From positions 1-52,993 of IMG/VR virus record IMGVR_UViG_3300025083_000046: a stretch of DNA of 52,993 bases; one strand, 5' to 3'. Below are positions 19,301-28,100 of the stretch, one piece after another. Each line of letters starts with the position of its first letter. Position 1 is the first letter of the stretch. A program made the translations under genes and the position numbers. The stretch comes from a virus. The notes under the pieces are model-generated. The model did not search any database, was not told where the DNA came from, and worked only from the letters and a program-made list of their open reading frames with translations.

Positions 19301-21055
19301 TATCCTATTACCAATGGCTTTCATATGGGTAATGCGGGTAATCAAACTGCAACTGATTCAGCTATAATAAACTCATCATTCTTTAATTGCTTCTCATTTG
19401 GCAATGGAGCTGAGAGTTATAAGATTAGAGACAGCTTGGCTGCCCCATCATTTAGATTGGGCGAGCGTACTACCGCAGTATCCGAGCAAGATTTTAAGGA
19501 AGCACATAGATTTGCTGATATTACATATAGTGGTATATACAATGCTGACACGAATGTTAATAGATTAAATGAATTCAATCTAGGGACAGCAAACTTTAAG
19601 GAATTAGAGAAGAGCTTTGGGCCTATTAGAGTGCTTGATGCAAGACAAACCGATATCCTTACGCTACAAGAGGATAAGATATCCTATGTGTTGTCTAGTA
19701 AGACTTTACTATCTAGCGCATCAGGAGGGGGTAATGTTGCAGCAATACCTGAAGTGTTAGGTAATCAAATAGCAAGAATTGAGAAGTATGGTATTAGTAA
19801 TAATCCTGAGAGTTTTGTTTCGTGGGGGTTTGATAAATTCTTTACAGATACTAAACGAGGAGCAGTACTTCAATTAAAAGGAAGTGGACAAGCAGAGCAG
19901 TTAAAAGTTATATCAGACACTGGTATGGGGTCATGGTTTAGAGATTACTTTATTCTTACGCCTAACACACAGAAGTTAGGTGGATACGATCCATATATGA
20001 ATGAGTATGTTTTGTCAGGCAACTTAACATCTCTACCTACAGCACCTGTTATTTTAGAGTGTGGTGCAGATTATAGAGTATACACATCAGGATCAGGAAC
20101 AACGAATTGGGAAGTACTTTTAAATGAACCTGTAGGTACATCTACTGTAAATTGGACTGCATCATTTAAAGACCCCTCTACAACAATAACTGTGAGCGTT
20201 GCTTATAATGGTGTTGTATATACATCAGGTACTACAAGTGCATCTTCTGGTAGCTTTACTTTTGATAAAAACTTCGCTGGTGTTAGTGAGGCTCAAGTGG
20301 GTGTTGTCATTGTTGGAAGCGCAGCAGACTTTACTGTAAATGTAGGATGTCCTGTAGTGACAACATTGAATGTTGTTAAAGTGTGTTTGAATAACAATAC
20401 ATACAATGGTCAGTACATTCACAACGATTACTATTGGACTCAAGGTACATTTGACAGTCCTACAAGTAGCGACTTAGTGTTACTTCAAGCGCAAGATAAT
20501 ACACCTATAAACTTTGCAATATCTCAGTATGATGTGTTGTCAGGCCCTTCGGGTGGTGGTGTTATTCCTCCTGTGCCTACTGTTGCTGATCCAGTTACAA
20601 TTCGAATTCAATCTACGAAGATTGGTTTTGATGATTTCAACTTTGACCCCACAGTGCATCAGTTAAGATATGCTTTAGAGTCTACCCTTTATGGTAACAC
20701 TCCTGCTGACATGAACACCTTACTAGGTTTATCTACGATACTTGCTCCAACGCAAAACCCTACGACAGGTGTATACTACTACGACATAAACTATGTTCAG
20801 TCAGGAACATTCAAGCCATACTTATACTTAATATATAGTTACATAACCTGTGAAAGTCTTGGTTCAACTTGTAAAGAGTATAGTGTTGAGAACACTGCTG
20901 CTTTTGCTGCTACAATTAGATACAATGATTGCTCAGGTGTTCTTCAAACCTTAAATGTAAACCCAGCAACAACAATTACCTTATGTATACAGAGTATAGT
21001 GGCTTATAACACAGACGCTTTAAATGTTAACTTAATAGATTGTAGCTGTCCATAA
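16331..21055 (+). CDS. very large tail/stabilisation protein (1574 aa)
   Basis: The protein starts MKIERSFVRGRMNKSVDERL and continues LPQGEYVDAMNIRL. This N-terminus is typical of the large tail-tube or stabilisation proteins of Bacteroidetes podoviruses, which play the part of T7 gp12. The rest is long, beta-rich and Thr/Ser/Asn/Asp-rich. It has several Gly/Ser/Pro-rich linkers (SPGMPIGPAATPDAPAPITG) and a region near residues 1090-1260 with WGFDKFFTDTKRGAVLQLKG, a beta-propeller-like phrase. The C-terminal ~330 residues look like repeated beta-sandwich domains and contain several Cys (ECGADYRVY, NVGCPVVTT, VKVCLNN, and SCP at the end). No signal peptide is visible. It probably forms the tail hub or barrel with the two preceding proteins. 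Confidence 0.7.
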   Translation: MKIERSFVRGRMNKSVDERLLPQGEYVDAMNIRLGSTEESEIGAIENARGNELIAEVQYLNQSLSSQAVCLGSLEDSENETIYWCVHDPANAQSTTTGKVDIIVSYNTLNDALTYHVISTDDGDGVNTALNFSTTYRVNAMTFIDGLLFFTDNNNQPMRINVDRVYNEPSVKDLLVIVQPPNESPTVQLQTVAGLENYMDTRFISFAYRYKYRDGEYSALSQFSEIAFDPKPFSLSVDTYQNEGMVNEFNSASVSFNTGGENVTGIDLVFKLSNQSVVNVIEKFDKSSQGWLDNQTKTRNFTNRKIYTTLGTSEILRVFDNVPRKAQAQTIMGNRLMYGNYVDGYDVKDSDGNDCDIVYNTELVSEDLTPVELGVSFDPFDFTIDPAVTRTVSDGQIDIDCSAIASGLEQGASLDFTIRIVHDSFSGSGAPSTTQAPFTITFSVVLDQPYASIANLVSSAVFTEALQGITFPTDLTQCGTTAQGFSTTDQFNCTIQAPLDPSITWNKDMSSPTATIGVPITAIAYNTNTIRITLIAMRYVDAATPGVYLYEYFGSSGAGATFSTSANKRSLHSDRDYEVGIVYMDDFNRSTTALVSTNNTVFVPPGESTSKNSIKVTIPPNQKPPSWATRYKFVVKPSSIDYEVIYSDLFFIDPADSATYVKLEGDNQTKAAKGDRLRVKRDTDGALSQRIETVILELQSQPANFISDNVDGDGDNISEPGGLYMKIKPNGYNTQYDPNSFLGGSTVTNSSDVPNSLGIPPSNRPNYMPTVNYLCSIPNPNFDSVAGPSLTNLPFLPWTIPANSRVVFDITFKRERRGNACDQYIYRFQKEITASEDYSSLYDFVIGQNVNFDSGENDPNNGESPNQNVFDPNIVQLPFDISTSPGMPIGPAATPDAPAPITGTNQYGFVGSDVDWTGSGGSSSADYYAGKQFFQIRSGMQPCDSATIFNKPRQSILSASVRVFTSENLLIFETIPVESDANIYYEGSDSYPITNGFHMGNAGNQTATDSAIINSSFFNCFSFGNGAESYKIRDSLAAPSFRLGERTTAVSEQDFKEAHRFADITYSGIYNADTNVNRLNEFNLGTANFKELEKSFGPIRVLDARQTDILTLQEDKISYVLSSKTLLSSASGGGNVAAIPEVLGNQIARIEKYGISNNPESFVSWGFDKFFTDTKRGAVLQLKGSGQAEQLKVISDTGMGSWFRDYFILTPNTQKLGGYDPYMNEYVLSGNLTSLPTAPVILECGADYRVYTSGSGTTNWEVLLNEPVGTSTVNWTASFKDPSTTITVSVAYNGVVYTSGTTSASSGSFTFDKNFAGVSEAQVGVVIVGSAADFTVNVGCPVVTTLNVVKVCLNNNTYNGQYIHNDYYWTQGTFDSPTSSDLVLLQAQDNTPINFAISQYDVLSGPSGGGVIPPVPTVADPVTIRIQSTKIGFDDFNFDPTVHQLRYALESTLYGNTPADMNTLLGLSTILAPTQNPTTGVYYYDINYVQSGTFKPYLYLIYSYITCESLGSTCKEYSVENTAAFAATIRYNDCSGVLQTLNVNPATTITLCIQSIVAYNTDALNVNLIDCSCP

Positions 21056-21064
21056 AATATTAAT

Positions 21065-21883
21065 ATGCCAATACCAACTATACCACCAAGTACCGAGCCA
21101 AGTCTTCAAGCGTACACAGTAACGTACAGTGAGAATGTGCAAGGGTTTCCTTCGTTTTATTCTTATATACCAGAACAGATACAGGGACTCAATCAATATT
21201 TATACACCTTCAAGAATGGAAGTATGTATAGACACAACACAAAGCTTCCTAATAAGAGGGGTGTGTTTTATGGTGACTTCACTTCTAGTAAGGTGCAAAG
21301 CATTATAAATATTGAGCCTACTACAGTAAAGGTGTTTAAGACCATTGAATTGGAGTCTGATGATAGTTGGGGTTTTGCTGGTCAAACAGATTTAGAGAGT
21401 GGTAACATTGATGATAGTTACTTTGAATTAAAGGAGGGTAGTTACTTCTCTTATATTCGAGGGATTGATTCTGTGCCTGTACTAAATAATGAGTTAGCAC
21501 TTAGATCCGCACAAGGAATCGGAGCAATAACTTCTGTTGATGCGTCTACACCATCAGCGATTATTATCACTTATGCTGCAAATGTTTTGGACTCAATGTT
21601 AAGTATAGGAGACTTGTTTTATTTTGTTCAGTCTAATGTTACTGTATTAGGAGGAAAGATTACAGCAGTAAATTTAACGAACAATACAATCACAGTAGAT
21701 TCTACCATTACAGGAGGTAGTTCTGGAATGCTTGCAACAAACTATTCTTTTTATATTAAGAACGCAGTAGCTGAGTCTCATGGACTCCGGGGGTACTATC
21801 TAGAGTTTGTGGTTGAAAATGACAACCGTTCAAAAGTGGAGTTGTTTACGTTGTCATCAGATGTCATGAAAAGTTTTCCATAA
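21065..21883 (+). CDS. tail-associated structural protein (272 aa)
   Basis: It follows the 1574-aa tail protein after 9 nt. The sequence contains TYSENVQGFPSFYSYIPEQI and GLNQYLYTFKNGSMYRHN, a recognisable pattern often found next to or fused with the large stabilisation protein in crAss-like phages. The rest is beta-rich with a KITAVNLTNNTITVDSTITG hairpin. No enzyme motif is seen. It is probably a distal continuation of the tail hub. In other phages this segment may be part of one longer protein, which is my inference. A promoter follows its stop. Confidence 0.65.
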   Translation: MPIPTIPPSTEPSLQAYTVTYSENVQGFPSFYSYIPEQIQGLNQYLYTFKNGSMYRHNTKLPNKRGVFYGDFTSSKVQSIINIEPTTVKVFKTIELESDDSWGFAGQTDLESGNIDDSYFELKEGSYFSYIRGIDSVPVLNNELALRSAQGIGAITSVDASTPSAIIITYAANVLDSMLSIGDLFYFVQSNVTVLGGKITAVNLTNNTITVDSTITGGSSGMLATNYSFYIKNAVAESHGLRGYYLEFVVENDNRSKVELFTLSSDVMKSFP

Positions 21884-21898
21884 TTTTTTTTAACTTTG
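21884..21898 (+). promoter_or_regulatory. late promoter: T-tract plus TAACTTTG
   Basis: A T7-8 run ending at 21891 is directly followed by TAACTTTG (21891-21898, exact TAnnTTTG), 5 nt before the ATG at 21904. The transcript leader would be extremely short or absent. It drives the GNAT and internal virion protein genes. Confidence 0.6.
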
Positions 21899-21903
21899 CA
21901 TTA

Positions 21904-22314
21904 ATGCAATTCACTATTCGACCCCTTGAATACAAAGACTATGACGAGCTTTTATTAAAGTGGTGGAAAGATTGGCGAGTTGTTGCACCGAGTAGAGACT
22001 TCTTACCTAGCAATGGTTTAGGAGGATACATAGTATACGATGGAGAAGTTCCTGTATGCGCTGGATTTATTTATAACACAGATTCAAATGTTGCTTGGTG
22101 TGAATTTATTGTATCAAACTTCGACTATAAAGATAAGGAGCGTAAGAAAGAATGCTTAAATCTTTTAGGTTCTAAGGTGTCAATGGTAGCAAAGGATGCA
22201 GGTAAGAGTTATCTGATGACAATGCTAAAAAGTAAATTATTGATGGATGTTTGTGCAGATCAAGGATATATGAAAATGAGTGGAGGTTATACTCAAATGA
22301 CAAAAATTTTATAA
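21904..22314 (+). CDS. GNAT-like N-acetyltransferase domain protein
   Basis: The 136-aa product has the outline of a GNAT fold. It starts MQFTIRPLEYKDYDELLLKW (beta1-alpha1 of GNAT), then GGYIVYDGEVPVCAGFIYNT (beta2-beta3 hairpin), WCEFIVSN (beta4) and a long helix with KECLNLLGSKVSMVAKDAGK. It ends with CADQGYMKMSGGYTQMTK, reminiscent of the GFxxxgxxxxxmxK end of acetyltransferases. The canonical acetyl-CoA loop (Q/RxxGxG/A) is not clear, so activity is uncertain. Similar small GNAT-like proteins sit in virion modules of other phages. The substrate is unknown. Confidence 0.65.
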   Translation: MQFTIRPLEYKDYDELLLKWWKDWRVVAPSRDFLPSNGLGGYIVYDGEVPVCAGFIYNTDSNVAWCEFIVSNFDYKDKERKKECLNLLGSKVSMVAKDAGKSYLMTMLKSKLLMDVCADQGYMKMSGGYTQMTKIL

Positions 22315-22315
22315 T

Positions 22316-23272
22316 ATGGGAGCAGCAGCAGTAGCACAATTAGTACCATTGGTAGCAACTACAGGGATGAGTTTGTATGAGATGGGGCAAGCAAAAGAGT
22401 CAGCCAATAAGGGTAATAGAAAGTTTCTTGAAGGTATTCAAAAGACTAGAGACCTTCTTGAGCAGAATGTAATGGAAGAGATTAATGTAAGTGATGAGGC
22501 TACTAGATTAAAGGGGCAGCAAAATCTTGCAGCACTTCAGCAATTAACTGACGCTACTGCTGGAGCAGGACAGCGTGCAGTGCTAGGTGCAACACCTGGA
22601 CTGATGACAGCCGCTGATGCCGCGAATGAAGCAGAGAGAGCAAATCTACAGCAAAGACTTGAGGCTAGAGAAAAAGCGATTTTAGGTCAAGATGAGGTTA
22701 ATCGCCAAGGTAAGATGGATTTAGAATTAGACATTGCTGCGGTAGGGAAAGAGCAACAGCTCGCTGAAGATGCTCGTAGACAAGAAATGATGGGGCAAGT
22801 GTTTCAAGGGTTAGGGAATATAGCTTCTGCCGGAATAGAGTCTGCTGCTTTATATCGACAAGATGGCAATGCTCGTAGGGCAGGTAAATTTGTTGACTCA
22901 TTGGGAAAGGATCAGTTAGGTGGTCTATCTAGAGGTCAAGCAATTGACGCTGTGATGGAGCAAAACTATGACCGAGGAGTTATAAATAATGCTAGGCGTG
23001 CAGGCTTTGTTCCTGATGAAGGTTTATTTCAAAACTATAGAAGTAATTTAATGGGAGCAAAAGGTTCTACAGGTAATCCTTTTGTTACACCACCATCGGC
23101 TGTGTTGCAGAATACTTTGACACCACAGACACCAGCGTCACCATTTGATATTGGAGGGTCAAGACCTTTCTTTATACCACCAACATCTTTAGGTGGAGGT
23201 GCGCTTCAAGGTATGGCTCAGGCTCAAGGATATTTTCCATACACGCAAAGTCAGATTTTAGGGTTAGATTAA
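22316..23272 (+). CDS. internal virion protein (putative, helical)
   Basis: The 318-aa product is rich in Ala, Gln, Gly and Glu and is mostly helical. It begins with a short apolar stretch (GAAAVAQLVPLVATTGMSLY), then long amphipathic helices (NLAALQQLTDATAGAGQRAV; ANEAERANLQQRLEAREKAI). The C-terminal ~90 residues are Gly/Pro/Gln-rich. This is the style of podovirus ejection proteins such as T7 gp14. It starts 1 nt after the GNAT gene and leads two larger internal-protein candidates, so these genes probably form an ejected core that carries DNA across the envelope. Assignment is by composition and context. Confidence 0.6.
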   Translation: MGAAAVAQLVPLVATTGMSLYEMGQAKESANKGNRKFLEGIQKTRDLLEQNVMEEINVSDEATRLKGQQNLAALQQLTDATAGAGQRAVLGATPGLMTAADAANEAERANLQQRLEAREKAILGQDEVNRQGKMDLELDIAAVGKEQQLAEDARRQEMMGQVFQGLGNIASAGIESAALYRQDGNARRAGKFVDSLGKDQLGGLSRGQAIDAVMEQNYDRGVINNARRAGFVPDEGLFQNYRSNLMGAKGSTGNPFVTPPSAVLQNTLTPQTPASPFDIGGSRPFFIPPTSLGGGALQGMAQAQGYFPYTQSQILGLD

Positions 23273-23282
23273 ACAAAACATA

Positions 23283-25187
23283 ATGGCAGATTTTTTTAAG
23301 TACGTTGGCAAGGCTGATAGAGGAATACAGGATTGGTCTAAGATAGGTAAAGACATTAGTGATGGCCTTAAAGAGGTTACTGATAAGAGACAGGCTGAAC
23401 GTGCTAGAATCGACAAGCTAACTTCTGATGCAATCAATGAGGTTAATAATGTTCAGTTAGGTCAGAACAAAACCTTCAATCAATTTTTACTTAATGGATC
23501 GGGACAAACAAAAGAGTTCTTGTTGATGCAGGAAAAACTTTTGAAGCAGGGTGTATTGAAACCACAGGACTATCTAAACTCTAGACAAATTGTTGCTGAT
23601 GACTGGGCGAATCTAAGCGAGGCTGCTAAGTCATTCAATACTGACTATGCTGAATCTATGAAAAGACTTCAAGATGGTGAGGCTGCAATGCAAGAGATGT
23701 ATCAGAACGAAAAGTATGATGCATTTATGAACATTCAAGATAAGGATGTATTTATAAACCCTGTAGATGGTAGGATGTATTTAACAACCACCGATGGTGA
23801 TGGTAACATTCAAAGAGACCCATCATCTATGTTGAATGTAAATGCAATCAATGCTAGGCGTAAGGACAAGATAAATAAGTTCAACGTCCAAGCAGAGGTA
23901 CAAAAGGCAACAGGCGCATTAGGAGAAGTTGTAAAGGCTCTAAATGCTGATGGTGTCATTACTCGTACCGACAAGAGATTAAATGAGATGATGCTCATCG
24001 GTGGAGTTGAGACAACATTTGATGATGCCAAGAATGACATCATTGATTCATTGATGACATCTCCTCGTAACAATGCTAGTATCCTTACCGATGATGTGGG
24101 GGGATACACATTTACAGAAGTGGAGTCTGAGGCTGGAGGCAAGGTGATATACCTAAAGGAGAATGGTATGGGTCTTCTAGAGCCACAACTTACTGACGAG
24201 CAGTTGGGTGTGGTAAGAAACAATCTTGACATGGAGATTGAGAAGCAGTTAGGATTCGAAGAGAAGAGTTCATACGAGGCAGACTTGCGTAAGAAGATTG
24301 CTGATGCTGATCGTGCAGAAAGAAGAGCTGCTAGAAAAGACAAAGAGGTGGATTACTCTGATGTATATGGCTACGCTGCTGATTTAGCATCAGGTGATGA
24401 TAAAGGTGTAAATAGAGTAATTCAATCTTTAGAATCTACACACCCTCATTTAAGTATTGTTCCAAGTGAGGGAGACACTCCTGGATATGAAGTCTTTGAT
24501 AGTAAGACAGGCGCAAGCAAAACAATTGAGATAATTGATGGAGATGTTGCAGGATTTACTGATGCTTTATTTAATATGATTGTAGGCCCAGAAGGAGTAA
24601 AAGGATTACAAACAACTACAAAGGCTAGAAAAGAATATCTAAAAGAAAACACCTTACCTACTGATGTTGTCAAGGCTAAGTCAGGTGGTACAAGAAGAAA
24701 GCTATCAGTTATATCAGCAGGGGATATTAGTTCTGGAGGAGTTAAAACAAAAGAGGGTAAACTTTTAAATGTAAGTGATGCTATTAATGAAAAGGGAGAA
24801 GATAAAGATTATAAATTACAAACTCGTTCAGACTTTGAGAAAGCAATTCACACTATGCAGTTACCTGCTGAATATAAATCTATTCAGAATAAAATACCTA
24901 AAGAGTTTACATTTAGAAATGTAGATGGAGACATCATGATGTATTATCCAGGGCCAGGTGGCAAGAGATATAAGGCTGATTTGTCTAAAGATGGTATTAG
25001 AGGTGATATGTTAAAGTATGTCAACGAAGGATTAAGGAATTTAATACAAAATGAAAACGCTCGTATAGATGCAATAAATAAAAGAGCAACAGGCAAGACA
25101 TCATCTAAGAAAACTATTGCGCAATTAAAAGCACAAAATCCTAATATGTCTGCTAAAGAATTGATAAACCTTTTCAATAATCAATAA
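23283..25187 (+). CDS. internal virion or ejection protein (putative, 634 aa)
   Basis: This is a long, highly charged, mainly helical protein with a start like other ejected proteins (MADFFKYVGKADRGIQDWSK, DGLKEVTDKRQAERARIDKL). It contains a coiled-coil-like stretch (RKKIADADRAERRAARKDKE) and a beta-rich segment around VFINPVDGRMYLTTTDGDG. It ends with a short helical motif TIAQLKAQNPNMSAKELINL. No enzyme motif is visible. It lies between the gp14-like gene and the giant polyvalent gene, the place of ejection proteins in podoviruses. Its exact role is unknown. Confidence 0.6.
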   Translation: MADFFKYVGKADRGIQDWSKIGKDISDGLKEVTDKRQAERARIDKLTSDAINEVNNVQLGQNKTFNQFLLNGSGQTKEFLLMQEKLLKQGVLKPQDYLNSRQIVADDWANLSEAAKSFNTDYAESMKRLQDGEAAMQEMYQNEKYDAFMNIQDKDVFINPVDGRMYLTTTDGDGNIQRDPSSMLNVNAINARRKDKINKFNVQAEVQKATGALGEVVKALNADGVITRTDKRLNEMMLIGGVETTFDDAKNDIIDSLMTSPRNNASILTDDVGGYTFTEVESEAGGKVIYLKENGMGLLEPQLTDEQLGVVRNNLDMEIEKQLGFEEKSSYEADLRKKIADADRAERRAARKDKEVDYSDVYGYAADLASGDDKGVNRVIQSLESTHPHLSIVPSEGDTPGYEVFDSKTGASKTIEIIDGDVAGFTDALFNMIVGPEGVKGLQTTTKARKEYLKENTLPTDVVKAKSGGTRRKLSVISAGDISSGGVKTKEGKLLNVSDAINEKGEDKDYKLQTRSDFEKAIHTMQLPAEYKSIQNKIPKEFTFRNVDGDIMMYYPGPGGKRYKADLSKDGIRGDMLKYVNEGLRNLIQNENARIDAINKRATGKTSSKKTIAQLKAQNPNMSAKELINLFNNQ

Positions 25188-25199
25188 AACAACAACTAT

Positions 25200-28100
25200 A
25201 TGTTTGAAGTAAAAGACCTTTACGATTTAACTTTACCAGGCGCATTTGCTTCGGCAGAAGAGTGGGTACAGTTTTCATCATCTGCTAGCCCTGAAGACTT
25301 ATATGGTTTATTGCAGGATGGTGCGTTTAGTTCAGTAGAGGAATTTCAACAGCAAGTTAATTTTGGAGCATCTCCTTTAAAAAAAAAAGAAGATACGGTA
25401 TCCGTATTGGAGGATGGTTCTTCGGACTTACAAGAGCCTAGTGTTCAGGTTGAGGAAGAGCAGATTGACTTTGACCCTACTGCGGGAATAACAGCACTAG
25501 AAGAAACAGGGGTACTACCCACTCAAGCACAACGAGATTTTACACAAGAACCATTAGGGCCTGTTCAAAAAGTTCCTACAAAAGAGGAGCAGATAGAGGT
25601 GGTAAATAAATACTTATCACCTGAAAGAGAAACAGGGGAGATGGACGCTTTAGTAAAAAGAAGAAGATCATCAATGACTTCAAAATTAAAACCTGTTCTT
25701 ACTCAAGAAGGTTTAGAAAAGAATCAGAAAGATTCTCAAGTTAAATATATTATTGAAAGTCTTGATGAAGCTGATCGTTTAAATGTAGTTGCAAATTTGG
25801 CATCTATAGATGGCGAGATTACCGATGAACAATTATCACAATTAAAAAGTAAAGCAGATGCAAATATAACTTCTAAGTATGGAGAGGAAGAGATGTCTCT
25901 TTTAAATAAAATTACAGGTGGTGTAGATGCTAAAGATGTATTTAATAAATCTATACGATCTACTAATAAGTCTATAATTGATGATTTAGTTGTTGAAGGA
26001 GATGAAACTGCTACAGTAGCAAACTTAAACAATGAGTTTGCTGGAACACCATTTTCTTTTTCAGAAGCCATAATAGGTTCAGATGCAGTTGAGGTTAGCG
26101 TACTTGATGTGTCAGGCGTACCTATTAATAGTAAGATTGTACGGATAGATGATGCTATTAAAGGAAGTCAGAAATTAAAAGACTTTATGGCAAAAGCCAA
26201 TCTCTCAAAGGGTAATAAAGAATTTTTACAAGGTAAGATTAATGGTAAAGACATCAGCAATCTTCCAATGGATCAAAAGCGTTTAGCTAATTATAAGTAT
26301 ATGCTAGAGAACAAAGATAAGTTCTCAGCAGGTAAAGGTGTAGGGTTTAGTATTAATGCAGACGCTATCATGCGTTTTGTAAACGAGAACCCTGGTTTCT
26401 TTCCACCTGAAGAATTACAAAGCATAAAGCTACAACTTGATGCAGCATTAGCAGGTCAATACAAAGAGGATAAAGAATTAGAAGGTTCATTCTTTGGTTC
26501 ATTGGGAGAATCCTTTTTAAAAGGAGCAACACAGACATCTAAGTTTACTACTAACCTTGGCATTGATATAGGAGGGGCTTTGATGCCTAGTATGTTTATG
26601 CCTTCAAATTCATTTAGTGCTATAAACTTTGACGAGAATGGTAATCGATTATCGGATAGTGAGGTTATAGATAAAGTAAAGAAAGAAGGTAAGAGAGAGA
26701 TGATAGCGGCAATGGACAACGCTGTTGAATCATCCTTTACTGGTACTACTCAGGCGTGGATGAATAGTGAGGAAAGAAATGATTTAGCAAAAGCATTAAA
26801 CTTTGTGTTTGAAAGTCTTGGAGTTGTGGCTTCAGTAGGTGCTAATAAATTAGCACTAACACCCGCAGCCGCTAAGACACTAAATGGTCTAGCGTTCTTT
26901 GCATATGCTGCCAATGGTATTGAAGATGAAATGGCAGGTACTGAATACGATGAATTGTCTGAGTGGAAAAAGAAACTTATATCATTCCCATATGGAGTAA
27001 TGATTGGTGCTTTAGAAAACTTAGGATGGGAGGCATCAACAGGTGCGTTTGGAAATAAGGTGTTCGACAAAATATCTAAGGGAATAATTAGCAGGGCTAT
27101 GAAGAGTGTTCCTAAGAACGCATCTGAAAAAGTTATTAAAACAGCAATAGAAAACAGTACCAAGGCGGCAATAGCAGATGGTACAATTAAGATTATTAGT
27201 GGTGCTTTAAGTGAAGGACTTGTTGAAGGAACTCAAGAGTTTGGAGATGTTGGTTTAAAAAATGTGGTCAATCTTATAATGGATAAGGATTACTTTGCTG
27301 ACGCTCCTGATTTAAGTACTAAGGAGGGTTGGTTAGAAACGATAAAGCAAGCAAAAGAGTCTGGCTACTATGGCTTACTAGCGGGTGGTAGTTCAGCAGG
27401 TGGTGGAGGTATCATTCAAGGAACTAAAAAGCGACTACAAAGAGATGCTGACATCCGAGAGTACAATGAGAAAAAGCAAGCCCATACCAATAAGACTCAA
27501 AGAGAAAAATTAATTTTTAATATTAATAATGCACAAAGGCAGGGGCAAATGACTGCCGAACAAGCAGAGGCTGCAAAGGAGCAAGTTCTTGAGGATGCTG
27601 CTACCTATGAACAGATACCTGATGAGGGGCTATCTAATAAAAATAAATTAGAATCATTTGATTTAATTACTGAAAGAAACAATCTAGAGAAAGAGATTGC
27701 CGGAAAGAATGAAGAGCTTGTTACGAAACAGAGGGATCGTATACGAGATATTAATGCACAACTAACAATAATAGGAACACAAGATGCCACTACAGAGCAA
27801 GAAGCAAGCGGTTTGGATGAGGATCAACAAGCCAGAAATGTACAACAAATGGAGGAAGGAACACCCCAACCAGAACCTAAGCAGACTACCGCTGAAGAAG
27901 TTGAAGTCAAAGAAGAATTAAAACCTACCGAAGAGCAACGTGAGAAGCTAGAGAAGCAAGCGGTAAGAGAGTTAAAGAAAGAGAATCGTAAGACTAGACG
28001 AGAAGGATTTAAGGGTGACAAAATTAAGGGTACTCGTAAGAAGTATGAGCCTACTCAAGAAGAGATTGACGCTAGAGTTGATGAGTTATTTCAAGCACAG

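Noticed and set aside
18959-19345. 128-aa open frame antisense to the tail gene
   Set aside because: Shadow frame rich in Ile/Thr/Cys/Ser, no leader or start signals.
23810-24343. 177-aa open frame antisense to the internal virion protein gene
   Set aside because: Lies fully inside a well-supported + strand gene and reads as a Ser/Leu-rich shadow frame.
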